Part shown: positions 1 to 8,054 of the stretch, piece after piece
Numbering within the stretch: position 1 is the stretch's first letter
How the letters are laid out: each line of letters begins with the position of its first letter
Virus record (IMG/VR): IMGVR_UViG_3300038682_000059
Span: 1 to 40,639 of that record
Reading direction: 5' to 3' (one strand)
Length of the DNA: 40,639 bases
DNA from: a virus
Notes under the pieces: model-generated
Told to the model about the DNA's origin: nothing
The model's database searches: none
What the model saw: the letters and a program-made list of their open reading frames with translations, nothing else
Translations under genes and position numbers: made by a program

Positions 1-17
1 GTTTCCCAGTCACGATC
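1..17 (+). other. Amplification primer sequence at left contig end
   Basis: GTTTCCCAGTCACGATC opens the window and its exact reverse complement closes it. This is the known fixed part of the random-PCR (round A/B) primer used for viral nucleic acid amplification. It is not phage sequence, and the bases just inside it may come from random priming. Confidence 0.93.
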
Positions 18-57
18 TAAGGTTATTTATAAGCACTAATTTAAGGAATTATAAGCA

Positions 58-234
58 ATGGTTAAGCGACAACCTATGGCAACATTTAACAAAGGTTCTA
101 AGCGTTATAAAGAAATGCGCAAACAACTATTGGAGCAACGTATAAGTAAAGCTAAGGAAGTGTTTGCAGTCATTGTCCTTGTATTTATATGCTCAGTAGA
201 CCTAGAGCCATTGCTCGACATGCTACTAAAGTAA
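58..234 (+). CDS. Small single-pass membrane protein, 58 aa
   Basis: This is an unrecognised short gene. An AAGGAA ribosome site lies about 8 bases before the ATG. The first ~34 residues are strongly basic (many Lys and Arg). One hydrophobic segment follows at about residues 35-47 (VFAVIVLVFIC), then a short acidic tail with three Leu pairs. The positive-inside rule suggests the N-terminus stays in the cytoplasm. It lies beside the artificial left end, so upstream operon partners may be missing. It precedes another small membrane protein at 341-607, which suggests an early host-takeover or envelope role, but no function can be assigned. Confidence 0.6.
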   Translation: MVKRQPMATFNKGSKRYKEMRKQLLEQRISKAKEVFAVIVLVFICSVDLEPLLDMLLK

Positions 235-269
235 CTAAGTATTCTTGTGGTTCCTATTGTTTATAGCAG

Positions 270-298
270 TGTCTTAATTCCGTTAAACAATATATAAT
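270..298 (+). promoter_or_regulatory. Possible sigma70-like promoter (weak -35)
   Basis: TGTCTT and TATAAT are separated by 17 bases, upstream of the gene at 341. The -10 is perfect but the -35 is poor. It is placed with the TGTnnn-type promoters seen elsewhere in the window. Confidence 0.4.
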
Positions 299-340
299 CA
301 TTAAATCATTTAAATAATATACAAAGAATAGGAGAAGTCT

Positions 341-607
341 ATGGAGTATAAAGACCCAATATGGTATTATATGATAGTACCGTTTGCACTTATGTTAATT
401 CAATTGCTCGCATTACTAATCTATATCAAGTGTGCTAAGTCAGTGTTAAGTAGTGTTAAGCGTTTACAAGCAATGCTCGAAGGCGACAACACTTTATATA
501 TACCAACACGTAAAGAGCAAGAGATGCAACGCCACAACAACGAACAAGAGCGCATGGCAGACAATCATCGTATCCTTACCACACAAGGTAGAGTAACTGA
601 AAAATAA
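341..607 (+). CDS. Small membrane-anchored helical protein, 88 aa
   Basis: An AGGAGA site lies 6-7 bases upstream of the ATG. Residues about 9-28 form one hydrophobic transmembrane segment (YYMIVPFALMLIQLLALLIY). The rest is a charged, probably helical tail with heptad-like spacing around residues 36-75, rich in Gln, Glu and Arg. This layout (N-terminal anchor plus coiled helix) resembles inner-membrane spanins and other phage membrane effectors, but there is no partner lipoprotein nearby and the gene is among early genes, so a lysis role is doubtful. Function unknown. Confidence 0.65.
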   Translation: MEYKDPIWYYMIVPFALMLIQLLALLIYIKCAKSVLSSVKRLQAMLEGDNTLYIPTRKEQEMQRHNNEQERMADNHRILTTQGRVTEK

Positions 608-649
608 TTTAAATAAACTGTGTACAAGGTTCTCAAGTCTTGACATAAT
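604..649 (+). promoter_or_regulatory. Early promoter P715 with AT-rich upstream block
   Basis: TGTACA (621-626) and CATAAT (644-649) are separated by 17 bases. An AT-rich block from 604 through the -35 matches 22 of 25 positions of the block before the promoter at 8072. The ACATAATTAA core is shared with the two promoters before the paralogous gene at 39852. It drives the early protein at 715-1200. Confidence 0.7.
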
Positions 650-714
650 TAAATAGTCGAATCAATTTATATAAACACCCAATCTTATGTGTACAACCTT
701 AAGGAACCATTATA

Positions 715-1200
715 ATGGCTACTATCAAAAAAGCATATGCAGCAATCGTTGAACTACTTGAAGCTAACTCAGACGCAGTAGTATCAGACATCCTTCCATC
801 AGTTATCGAACTAGCAGCAGCTAAGACTGGTGCAGGTGGCGGTAAAGCTACAGCATTCCACCGTAACGAAGAAGGTGAAGTTGTTGCCATCAAGTGTTAC
901 TACCACAAACTTTGGATGGACCCACGTGTTGTTGAGTTTGGTAAGAAAGCCACTAGCCCAACAGGCATGAACAATATGTGTAAAGACGGTGTATCTAAGT
1001 GGACTAAACAACAGCGTGAATCTAAAGCTGCTGAAGCTGAGTTGTTAACTCGCGTAGCATCAGGTGAACTTGCTGTTGAAGACATCGCAGGTGAGCAAGA
1101 GCGTATCGCTGAAGAAGCAAGCCGCATCGAAGCTCGTGAAGATGGTTACGGTTTTGAAACTCTTGAAGAGTGTTTGGAAGACAGCGCAGCACGTGCTTAA
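715..1200 (+). CDS. Abundant early protein, paralogue of 39852-40316, 161 aa
   Basis: A single-gene transcription unit: its own promoter lies upstream and a strong intrinsic terminator directly follows the stop codon. AAGGAA precedes the ATG by about 7 bases. The product is soluble, rich in Ala and Glu, with no signal peptide or membrane segment. The conserved core shared with the paralogue at the other end of the window is VVAI-CYYHK-W, then MCK-GVSKWTKQQR, then an almost identical helical stretch containing SGELAVEDIA. Regular codon use and isolated expression suggest high early expression. I do not recognise an experimentally defined family; a DNA-binding or host-takeover role is possible from the Lys/Arg/Trp-rich core but is only inference. 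Confidence 0.85.
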   Translation: MATIKKAYAAIVELLEANSDAVVSDILPSVIELAAAKTGAGGGKATAFHRNEEGEVVAIKCYYHKLWMDPRVVEFGKKATSPTGMNNMCKDGVSKWTKQQRESKAAEAELLTRVASGELAVEDIAGEQERIAEEASRIEAREDGYGFETLEECLEDSAARA

Positions 1201-1215
1201 TCCATCATAATAATC

Positions 1216-1242
1216 GGGTGGCTTCGGTCGCCCTTTTATTTG
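1216..1242 (+). terminator. Intrinsic terminator after the early protein gene
   Basis: GGGTGGC and GTCGCCC form a 7-bp stem (with G-T wobbles) capped by a TTCG tetraloop and followed by TTTTATTT. This is a textbook rho-independent terminator and isolates the 715-1200 gene from the replication operon. Confidence 0.88.
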
Positions 1243-1260
1243 TCAAGAGGTAAGAATATT

Positions 1261-1836
1261 ATGACCGATAAAAACCAAGGACCTGTCCAGCAGGCACATG
1301 CTCTTGCTACAACAACCTCGATGTCGCTAGACCTTATACTTAATAAGTTACAAGTTACACACGAGGAATACCGCCAACATTATCCGCAGACTGAGATTAC
1401 AGCAGGTCTAGCATTAGATATATTAGATGCACGCGACATTGACGGTTTAACTTTAGCTCAGATACAACGTAAGTGGAACCTAACTAACTCTCAGCTTCAC
1501 TATGCGTTATACAATGATAATGCTACACGACCAAAGGTTGATGAGAATGCACTACCAAGACAACGAGTACTAACCTCACTCAAAGAGTCTAACGGTAGAC
1601 GTTCACAAACTGAGATAGCTGCAGAACATGGCGTTTCACAATCATTTGTCCACCAAGTAGCTAAAGACTACGACTTACTGCCTAATAACCGCAAGAAGCG
1701 AGTAGTACTTACAGCAAGACAAAAGGAAACTATCATCGACGCAGCAGTAAATAACAAAGTTCCGGTAGAACGATTAGCTAAGCAATATGGCGTTGCTCGT
1801 GACACTATTTATAAACTTATAAGAGGTGCACAGTAA
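1261..1836 (+). CDS. Helix-turn-helix DNA-binding protein, 191 aa
   Basis: The ATG at 1261 is chosen because AAGAGG lies 10 bases upstream; a TTG seven codons earlier is less likely. The protein contains at least two helix-turn-helix-like segments, about residues 109-131 (TEIAAEHGVSQSFVHQVAK) and 168-188 (VERLAKQYGVARDTIYKLI), both of the homeodomain-like/resolvase type, and possibly a third around LTLAQIQRKWNLTNSQL. Its stop overlaps the start of the primase-helicase by one base, so the two are co-translated. Likely roles are transcription control or origin recognition for the replicase that follows. It is not a canonical CI/Cro repressor. Confidence 0.75.
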   Translation: MTDKNQGPVQQAHALATTTSMSLDLILNKLQVTHEEYRQHYPQTEITAGLALDILDARDIDGLTLAQIQRKWNLTNSQLHYALYNDNATRPKVDENALPRQRVLTSLKESNGRRSQTEIAAEHGVSQSFVHQVAKDYDLLPNNRKKRVVLTARQKETIIDAAVNNKVPVERLAKQYGVARDTIYKLIRGAQ

Positions 1837-4082
1837 TGAAGGACATCCAACCATTCATTGACTTAGGCTGGCACACAGTTCCTCTGGCTGGTAAACTTGA
1901 GCGTAACTCTGATGGTTCTAAGACTATACCACGCTTTGAATCTAATTGGCGTGACCGTTATCAAGAAGAACGTAATGTTAAGAATAGCCCGCTTGGTGGT
2001 ACTATCACTGGTAAAGTCTCTAACATCATTGCTATTGACTGTGACAATGAAGCTACATGGCAGTTATTCCGTTCACTAGACCCTTACAATGAATTCGTAT
2101 TCATATCTAAGGGTAAAGGTAAAGAAGCTGGTACTCTTATATATGAGTATGACGAAGACCTACCTCAGAACTTTACTATTCACGAGGATGGTATTGACCT
2201 AGACTTTTACTCTAACCATGGGTTCATATACATAGCTACTGCTGCTAATAAGTCTAAGGTACCGTTAACTGACATACCAGCAATACCACAACTACCTGAG
2301 ACTGTTAAGTTAACTCTGTTGCGTCTGTATAAAAGCACAAAGCAAACATTAGTTGAAGACTCATCCTCAACACAGAATACAAACTTATTCACAGCCAACT
2401 TCTTAGCACCATTAGTTGACCAGTTTGTACGTGGACGTGGTGATTATATGCCAGGTTTGTTCCGTATTATTACACCTAAAAAGTTCAGACAACAACCACA
2501 GTATTTAGAGAGTTCACATCTTCATCCTGACAATGTACCTGAAGGTGACGGTTCTACTTACTTAAGCTCAGTGAGTGCCATCTTAGGCGCAGACCTTTCT
2601 ATAAGTCAAGAGTTATATACTGAAGCAATGGTATATATCAATGACTTATTTGACGTTCCTATGGAGCAAGGTAGACTTGACAGTACAATTATTAATCCTA
2701 TGATTAATCGTAAGGCAAATATCGGTGGTGTGCCAATATGGGCTTATGATGATAACTGGGAAAACTATCGCTCAATCTTTACAACTAAAGACCAAAGTAC
2801 GATTGAGGTTGTCTACGACGACTTAGCTAAAGTTCATTATACTGTTGATAGTAGTCGTGGTATTTACGCGAGCTTCATACGTGACACAGAATTATATAAT
2901 CACTTGCAAGCAGTAACTGCAACACCGAAAACTAAGAAGGAGTTAATACATGGAGTTCCTTTGGTCCGTACTGTCACTCATCCTCATAAGCCTTTTGGTT
3001 TTAATCCTGGTACTGATAGCACGAAGCGTGACTTCAACACTTTCAAAGCTACTCCTGCTCTGTCTGTATTTTATAAACCCGAGGATTACGCCGAGAAGTA
3101 TAAGGAACCTGAATACACTCTTAAGTTCTTTGATTCTTTGGTGCCTGATAGTCGTATGCGTGCTTATCTATTTAGTTTCCTAAAGACTAAGCTAACATCA
3201 TTTAAGTATTCACCAGTAGTATTATATTTCTTAGGTGTTCCTGGCTCAGGTAAAGGTACGTTCATTCGTATAATAGAAGAAATCTTTGGGTTAGTACCAT
3301 CACCGACAGCACAAGAGTTTCTTGATAAGTTTAACAAATGGGTTGTCGGTGCGTACTTTGTAGAACTTGATGAATACGGTGATTCGTTAAGTACTCTACG
3401 TGAAAAGGAAGAAGCTATTGGTAAGCTAAAGGCTTTGACTGGTAAACGTAAGGTCGACATACGTGAGATGCGTACTAACTCATATAGCTATGAGCACAAT
3501 ATGACATTCATTATGACAGCTAACAAAAACCCTTTGATGCTTGATGACAATGACCGTCGTATTGCTTTGTTTAATACACCTAATATATTAGCTGACCAAG
3601 AGTGGGTTGAAGATGCTGGTGGTATAGACTATGTGTTTAATCAGATAATGGAATCAGTTAATGACTTTTGTTATTACTTAGCTACAGAAGTTCAACCACT
3701 GCCTGCTGCTGATTACATGCGACCACCTATGTTTGAAGGTAAGTTTGAACTAATTGCAGATAACATGCCTGCAGCTGCTCGTATTGCCTACTGCTTTAAG
3801 CAACGTCAGATTGAATATCTAACAGAGCTTTGTCTTGACTATGCATGTGACGATACGGCTAATGCTATCTCGTCAGGTGAAGTAATGCTCAGTGAGCTTG
3901 ATGATTTATACCAGGAGTTAACACAAGACAAAGGTACAAGACGTGCGCTAATCAAAGCACTACGCGATAATGGTAATGTACATATGCAACGTGGTGGTAA
4001 TGACGGCTCAGACTTCCGTATTAGTGGTTATCTGAAGAAGACTAAGGAGAATCCGTTTGAAGACGAAACTCAGTCTACTTAG
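1836..4082 (+). CDS. Bifunctional prim-pol / SF3 helicase, 748 aa
   Basis: The N-terminal half resembles archaeo-eukaryotic primase (prim-pol) domains. It has a DxD metal motif at D68 and D70 (IIAIDCDNE) after a WHTVPL segment, and the IYIATA strand further on. The C-terminal half is a superfamily 3 helicase. Walker A is GVPGSGKGT at residues 467-475, Walker B is ELDE with D512 and E513, and the SF3 motif C strand ends in Asn563 (FIMTANKNP). It should prime and unwind phage DNA, working with the polymerase (9512-11242) and ssDNA-binding protein. It starts one base inside the previous stop codon. SF3 primase-helicases replace the T7 gp4-type enzyme here. Confidence 0.92.
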   Translation: MKDIQPFIDLGWHTVPLAGKLERNSDGSKTIPRFESNWRDRYQEERNVKNSPLGGTITGKVSNIIAIDCDNEATWQLFRSLDPYNEFVFISKGKGKEAGTLIYEYDEDLPQNFTIHEDGIDLDFYSNHGFIYIATAANKSKVPLTDIPAIPQLPETVKLTLLRLYKSTKQTLVEDSSSTQNTNLFTANFLAPLVDQFVRGRGDYMPGLFRIITPKKFRQQPQYLESSHLHPDNVPEGDGSTYLSSVSAILGADLSISQELYTEAMVYINDLFDVPMEQGRLDSTIINPMINRKANIGGVPIWAYDDNWENYRSIFTTKDQSTIEVVYDDLAKVHYTVDSSRGIYASFIRDTELYNHLQAVTATPKTKKELIHGVPLVRTVTHPHKPFGFNPGTDSTKRDFNTFKATPALSVFYKPEDYAEKYKEPEYTLKFFDSLVPDSRMRAYLFSFLKTKLTSFKYSPVVLYFLGVPGSGKGTFIRIIEEIFGLVPSPTAQEFLDKFNKWVVGAYFVELDEYGDSLSTLREKEEAIGKLKALTGKRKVDIREMRTNSYSYEHNMTFIMTANKNPLMLDDNDRRIALFNTPNILADQEWVEDAGGIDYVFNQIMESVNDFCYYLATEVQPLPAADYMRPPMFEGKFELIADNMPAAARIAYCFKQRQIEYLTELCLDYACDDTANAISSGEVMLSELDDLYQELTQDKGTRRALIKALRDNGNVHMQRGGNDGSDFRISGYLKKTKENPFEDETQST

Positions 4083-4092
4083 TGGCGAGTTT

Positions 4093-4269
4093 ATGTGTTG
4101 TGGTGCGATGTGTGATAAACGTCGCGCCCAAGAACGCATAGACCGTATGCAAAAAGTAATTAATCGCGTTCATCGGTATCTTAACGATGATATAACAACC
4201 ATTGAAGAGTTCGAAAGTATGTTAGCAGAACTCGACAAACTAAAAGTGGAGCTTGATAATGACAAGTAA
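4093..4269 (+). CDS. Small Cys-start, coiled-coil protein, 58 aa
   Basis: A short hypothetical gene in the replication operon. The ATG at 4093 is preferred because GGCGAG precedes it by about 4 bases; a TTG start at 4057 inside the previous gene is less likely. The N-terminus has three cysteines (MCCGAMC), which could bind a metal with a partner. The rest is charged helix with heptad spacing (residues ~10-58). It overlaps the next small gene by 11 bases. Function unknown. Confidence 0.6.
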   Translation: MCCGAMCDKRRAQERIDRMQKVINRVHRYLNDDITTIEEFESMLAELDKLKVELDNDK

Positions 4270-4423
4270 GATTATAGCACTTGCACTTATTGAAGAATAT
4301 GAAGATGCAATTACTACATCATTTCCTAAGTGTGTATGTAATGAAGGTAACGGTGTCTGTGGTCATTGTTATTACAAAGGTAAACTAACAGAGCTAAATA
4401 AGGAGCTTGACAAAAATGATTAG
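4259..4423 (+). CDS. Four-cysteine zinc-finger-like small protein, 54 aa
   Basis: GTGGAG sits 7-8 bases before the ATG, and the gene overlaps both neighbours (11 bases with 4093-4269 and 8 bases with the helicase). Residues 25-37 carry CVC-x6-CGHC, a compact CxC...CxxC zinc-binding pattern like DnaJ-type knuckles. The flanks are helical and charged. Tight overlaps on both sides argue that it is a real gene. It may be an accessory factor of the helicase that follows, by position only. Confidence 0.68.
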   Translation: MTSKIIALALIEEYEDAITTSFPKCVCNEGNGVCGHCYYKGKLTELNKELDKND

Positions 4424-5723
4424 TACATTTAAACAATTCCTTGCTGATGAGCAAGCTTGGGACATGTATATTACAGGCGCTGCTGGTACTGGTAAAACTA
4501 CTGGTCTGGCAGACGGTGTTCAACATTGTATAGACAACGAAATTCCATATGTCGTCTGTGCGTTCACTCACAAAGCTTGTGGTATTCTTCGTAGTAAGTT
4601 ACCACCTATGGCTAATGTTAAAACACTGCACTCTTTTCTTGGTAAGCGACCTTGTATTAATACGAATGCTACCAAGAAAGAGCACGTGAACCAAAATACG
4701 AAGACCTCAGAGACTGATGACGAGCCTAAAGTTTTATTCCTTGATGAATATTCAATGATTGGAGAAAAAGACTTTCTGGACATCCGTGAGGCTCAGGATT
4801 CTGATTATGATGCAATCCCAGAGCTAAAAGTAGTTTGGATAGGTGACAAACACCAATTACCTCCAGTCGGTGACATGCCAGCAATTGTTCCTGAGGGTGA
4901 CTATCAGGTAACGTTAACTAAACAATGGCGTAATGACAATCCATTACAACAACCATTGAATGCATTAATATCTTACATGGAAGGTGAGCAACCAGCACCA
5001 TTAGAAGCAGTACCACAATACTTTGAACGAGGGTATAACCTCATTAAAGAGTATGGTAATTGTGACGATGATAAAGTATTATTAGCTTACACAAATAAAC
5101 GTGTCGAGACGCTTAATGCAGACATTGCCGGTAAGTTATATCCTGATGAACGAGACCGTGTGTTTAGTCCTACTACTCAGAAGTTCTATGAGTTCAAAGG
5201 TTGGGTAGAAGACCCTGAGTATATTGACTTACATTACAGTGACCCACTACATTTAGGTTCAAAGTATCGTACACTAGAAAATCTAATTAAGTCTGGTCTC
5301 TGTAAGTTTGCTTTGCTTGAAGATGAAGATGGTGACATTTGGCAGCATGCAGTTCTCTTTGGCCACTATGAATATAAGGTAGCTAAGGAATCACTTGAAG
5401 CAGAAGCAGTAGCATCGAACAAAGCTATTGAAACTAAATATCGTGGTTATAAAGCTGCAGCATGGGGTCGAGCTAATCCTCAGACAGCTCTAGCACGTGC
5501 TCGTTCAAAAGCATGGCGTGACTGTTTGAGCTTCAAAGATTGTGTGATTTGTATAGACTTCCCTTATGCTATGACAGTTCATAAGAGCCAAGGTAGTACA
5601 TTTCATACAGTATTAATTGACACTGATGACATTGCACAATGCGCTGAACGTAACTTTGACTTATACCTTAAGTTGACGTATGTTGCAATTAGTCGTGCAA
5701 GTAATCGTGTAGTTACAAGTTAA
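4416..5723 (+). CDS. RecD/Dda-like SF1B DNA helicase, 435 aa
   Basis: AAGGAG lies 10 bases before the ATG at 4416; an in-frame TTG at 4407 is not needed. Motif I is GAAGTGKTT at residues 21-29, motif Ia AFTHKACG, motif II FLDEYSM, motif III GDKHQLPPVG, motif V MTVHKSQGSTF and motif VI YVAISRASN at the C-terminus. The order and the UvrD-C-like MTVHKSQG are typical of the T4 Dda/RecD2 group, 5'-to-3' translocases used in replication start and recombination. It ends the first replication sub-operon: the next gene has its own promoter after a perfect 12-bp inverted repeat. Confidence 0.9.
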   Translation: MISTFKQFLADEQAWDMYITGAAGTGKTTGLADGVQHCIDNEIPYVVCAFTHKACGILRSKLPPMANVKTLHSFLGKRPCINTNATKKEHVNQNTKTSETDDEPKVLFLDEYSMIGEKDFLDIREAQDSDYDAIPELKVVWIGDKHQLPPVGDMPAIVPEGDYQVTLTKQWRNDNPLQQPLNALISYMEGEQPAPLEAVPQYFERGYNLIKEYGNCDDDKVLLAYTNKRVETLNADIAGKLYPDERDRVFSPTTQKFYEFKGWVEDPEYIDLHYSDPLHLGSKYRTLENLIKSGLCKFALLEDEDGDIWQHAVLFGHYEYKVAKESLEAEAVASNKAIETKYRGYKAAAWGRANPQTALARARSKAWRDCLSFKDCVICIDFPYAMTVHKSQGSTFHTVLIDTDDIAQCAERNFDLYLKLTYVAISRASNRVVTS

Positions 5724-5734
5724 GTACTAGTGAT

Positions 5735-5770
5735 ATAACATTTTGGTCTATGATTATTCCAAAATGTTAT
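5735..5770 (+). repeat. Perfect 12-bp inverted repeat in intergenic region
   Basis: ATAACATTTTGG at 5735-5746 is mirrored exactly by CCAAAATGTTAT at 5759-5770 with a 12-base spacer. The right arm continues into the promoter at 5770. A matching TTATTCCAAAATGTTATTTA occurs at 39652-39671. It could be an operator or a hairpin; there is no U-tract typical of an intrinsic terminator. Confidence 0.8.
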
Positions 5771-5798
5771 TTACTAAATTCTTAAAACAACGTATAAT
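5770..5798 (+). promoter_or_regulatory. Sigma70-like promoter for the GHKL-ATPase gene
   Basis: TTTACT and TATAAT are separated by 17 bases. The upstream block (ATTCC, 4 bases, TGTTATTTA, 1 base, TAAAT, 13 bases, TATAAT) recurs with identical spacing before the thymidylate-synthase homologue at 11331. Confidence 0.75.
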
Positions 5799-5831
5799 GA
5801 TATTATCTTTTGAGACAATAGGAAAATTGTT

Positions 5832-6875
5832 ATGTTAATTGATTACAATATGAGTAAAGACTACTGTTCTGACTGGACAGCTATCGATGCAATCCGCGAG
5901 ATTGTGCAGAATGCACTAGACTCTGGTAAAAAGTATGAGTGTGATGCTGATAAATATGAAATTGATGTTATCACTTATGATACAGTACTAACTCCACAAG
6001 TATTTTCTATGGGTGTAAGCCAGAAAGACGGTAAGAATGCTATCGGTAAATACGGTGAAGGTTTTAAAATTGTAATGTTAGTACTTACTCGCTTGAATCT
6101 TAATCCAGTTATCTTTACTGGTGACTTGATTGTTAAAGGTTTATTTAAGCAACATGAATTTACAGGTATTGAAACTTTCTGCCTTGAGATACACAAAGAG
6201 CAATCACCAACTAAGGACACTCAGTTTATTTGTAAAGGTGAAGGTATTGACATTAGCGAGCTAGAAGCTAAAGTTACACCTTTTAATAAAGAACCAATGA
6301 AAATACCAGACAACATAAACATTATTCAAAACCGACCTGGCGAAGTATTTGTTAACGGTTTGTATGTTGCTAAAGAAGATTTAGTATTCGGTTATAACTT
6401 TGCACCTAATAAGATTAAACTTAATCGCGACCGTAATATGGTTGATGGTGTTCATTGGCAGTTAGCTAAATACTTCTCAGACTTAGGTGTTAAGCATGCT
6501 GAGACTATTTTCCACCTTATTGAACGTGATGCACCAGATGTACGTGATTTAAGTTATTATTTGTACGACGATAAACTAAAAGCAGAATTAGCTCGTTTAT
6601 TCTATAATAAGTATGGTGATGGTGCTAAGATAGCTAAACCTGGTACAAGCTACTATGGTGGTTCAGGTAACGTTAGCGTTAGTTCATCTGCTTCACGTGT
6701 ATATTCAAAATGTGGTGTACAAGAAGCGAAGAAAGTAGCAGACCCAGATGCACCTGACCAAGTGTTAGCAACATGGCTCAACGACAATCGTAAGAAACTA
6801 CGTCGAGATGTTCGTAACAGTCTTGACACAGTAATTACTCGCTCAAAAGGTTGGCGTAAAGCTGACATATTATAG
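5832..6875 (+). CDS. GHKL-fold ATPase of unknown function, 347 aa
   Basis: First gene of a new transcription unit, AGGA 8 bases upstream. The N-terminal half carries the Bergerat (GHKL: gyrase, Hsp90, histidine kinase, MutL) signatures. The N-box is REIVQNALDSG with E24, N27 and D30; the glycine lid is AIGKYGEGFK at residues 70-79. The usual DxGxG of the G1 box is degenerate. After ~residue 230 there is no recognisable kinase, topoisomerase or MutL C-terminus. The tail has a Ser/Gly linker (SGNVSVSSSASR) followed by a charged helical end. Similar stand-alone proteins are annotated in phages without known function. Possible roles are host takeover, chaperoning or counter-defence. Confidence 0.82.
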   Translation: MLIDYNMSKDYCSDWTAIDAIREIVQNALDSGKKYECDADKYEIDVITYDTVLTPQVFSMGVSQKDGKNAIGKYGEGFKIVMLVLTRLNLNPVIFTGDLIVKGLFKQHEFTGIETFCLEIHKEQSPTKDTQFICKGEGIDISELEAKVTPFNKEPMKIPDNINIIQNRPGEVFVNGLYVAKEDLVFGYNFAPNKIKLNRDRNMVDGVHWQLAKYFSDLGVKHAETIFHLIERDAPDVRDLSYYLYDDKLKAELARLFYNKYGDGAKIAKPGTSYYGGSGNVSVSSSASRVYSKCGVQEAKKVADPDAPDQVLATWLNDNRKKLRRDVRNSLDTVITRSKGWRKADIL

Positions 6876-6885
6876 GAGAATAAAA

Positions 6886-7431
6886 ATGAAAGAACTATCC
6901 ATTGATTTAGAAACTGCTGGCACTTTAGTAGACAGTCAAATCTTGTCTATTGGACTTGCAATGTTTGATTTGAAGACTGGCGCAATTGGTGCTACTTTAT
7001 ACTTACCAATTATACTAGATAATGATGAACCAATTAATGCTACTATCGGTACAATTAAATTCTGGGTTGGACAAGCGCAACAAAATCCAGAAGCATTAGC
7101 AGGCTTACTTGATTCATACGAACCTAATGCTAAATCTGTGCCAATGCTAAAAGCACTACGTATGATTACAACTTTTGTCAACAATCATAAACCTAAAGGT
7201 ATATGGGCAAATGGTACTAAGTTTGATATTGGTATGTTAGAATATCAGTTCCACCAACACAGTCAACCTGTACCGTGGTTCCATAACACTGACCGTTGTA
7301 TGCGAACGCTTAAGAAGTTTGCTGGTAACATTGACATAGAAGATTGTGGTGCAGCTCATAATGCTTTAGCAGACGCAATTTGGCAGGCTAAATACATTAG
7401 TGCAGCATGTAATAAACTATGTCTAGTATAA
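6886..7431 (+). CDS. DEDDh 3'-5' exonuclease/exoribonuclease, 181 aa
   Basis: AGGAG lies 7 bases before the ATG. Motif Exo I is SIDLETAG with D7 and E9, Exo II is WANGTKFDIGML with D114, and Exo III is HNALADAIWQAKYI with H158 and D163, giving the full DEDDh set. The family (RNase T-like, Rv2179c/T4 DexA group) degrades single strands of DNA or RNA from 3' ends with two metal ions. The short length means there is only the nuclease domain. It directly follows the GHKL ATPase with a 10-base gap and overlaps the next gene by 13 bases. Confidence 0.88.
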   Translation: MKELSIDLETAGTLVDSQILSIGLAMFDLKTGAIGATLYLPIILDNDEPINATIGTIKFWVGQAQQNPEALAGLLDSYEPNAKSVPMLKALRMITTFVNNHKPKGIWANGTKFDIGMLEYQFHQHSQPVPWFHNTDRCMRTLKKFAGNIDIEDCGAAHNALADAIWQAKYISAACNKLCLV

Positions 7432-7688
7432 CTGAAATTGTAAAGCAAGCACTTACTAATGCTGAATGTCATTCTAATAAGTGTCTTGCTTCTGAGAACT
7501 TCTGCCTTGTGGTTCCACCAAGTCTATCACATATTGATAGAGTAATGGGTTATGAGGTATTAGTATCGGTTTCGCAACAATCTATAACTTTAGTTGCGAA
7601 GTCTCATGTTAAGGTAAACAATGATTTTATCTTAGCTATAACTGTATTTAACGAGGAAATGAAACATGCAAGTAAATTGGTATCGTAA
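7419..7688 (+). CDS. Hypothetical protein, 89 aa
   Basis: The ATG at 7419 overlaps the exonuclease stop by 13 bases, and the 3' end overlaps the next gene by 23 bases, so the gene is packed tightly in the operon. There is no strong Shine-Dalgarno site; translational coupling is likely. The product is small and of mixed alpha/beta character, with two cysteines near residues 17-22 and a central beta-rich part (EVLVSVSQQSITLVAKSHV). No family recognised. Confidence 0.55.
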   Translation: MSSITEIVKQALTNAECHSNKCLASENFCLVVPPSLSHIDRVMGYEVLVSVSQQSITLVAKSHVKVNNDFILAITVFNEEMKHASKLVS

Positions 7689-8040
7689 TGCGTCTGAGAA
7701 AGACAACAACAAAGAACATGGTACAGGTGAACTAATTGAGATTGTATCACCACACGGCACGAGTGAAAGTATTGCTATTATTGTCGGCACTGATGGTTCT
7801 TTTGTTGAAAAACAACTTAGTTTAATTAAGCAAGCTGATGTAACACCAGTGGTAAGCACGATTGAACTTGAAAGTGAAATCAATCAACTTAAAGCTAAAC
7901 TAGAAGAGTCTGACAAAGTATTTGATACTGTCAACAAAGACTTAGAAGCTGCTAATAACAAAGTTAAAGAACTGACTGAACAATTAGTTAAGAAGCCTAC
8001 GGCTACTAAACCTATCGTAAAACCAACGCCTAAGAAGTAA
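7666..8040 (+). CDS. Hypothetical protein with coiled coil and basic tail, 124 aa
   Basis: GAGGAA lies 9 bases before the ATG. The first ~65 residues form a possible small beta domain (IAIIVGTDGSFVEKQLSLI). Residues ~68-110 are a clear coiled coil (ELESEINQLKAKLEES). The C-terminus is basic and Pro-rich (KPTATKPIVKPTPKK). A nucleic-acid contact by the tail is plausible, but no family is recognised. It is the last gene before the promoter at 8072. Confidence 0.62.
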   Translation: MQVNWYRNASEKDNNKEHGTGELIEIVSPHGTSESIAIIVGTDGSFVEKQLSLIKQADVTPVVSTIELESEINQLKAKLEESDKVFDTVNKDLEAANNKVKELTEQLVKKPTATKPIVKPTPKK

Positions 8041-8054
8041 AAGCAATTTAATAA

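Noticed and set aside
3164-3460. 98-aa antisense frame in the primase-helicase gene
   Set aside because: Shadow of the helicase motif region with no start signal or family.
5735-5770. Intrinsic terminator after the SF1 helicase
   Set aside because: The 12-bp stem is perfect but no U-run follows, and the right arm belongs to a promoter motif; listed as an inverted repeat or operator.
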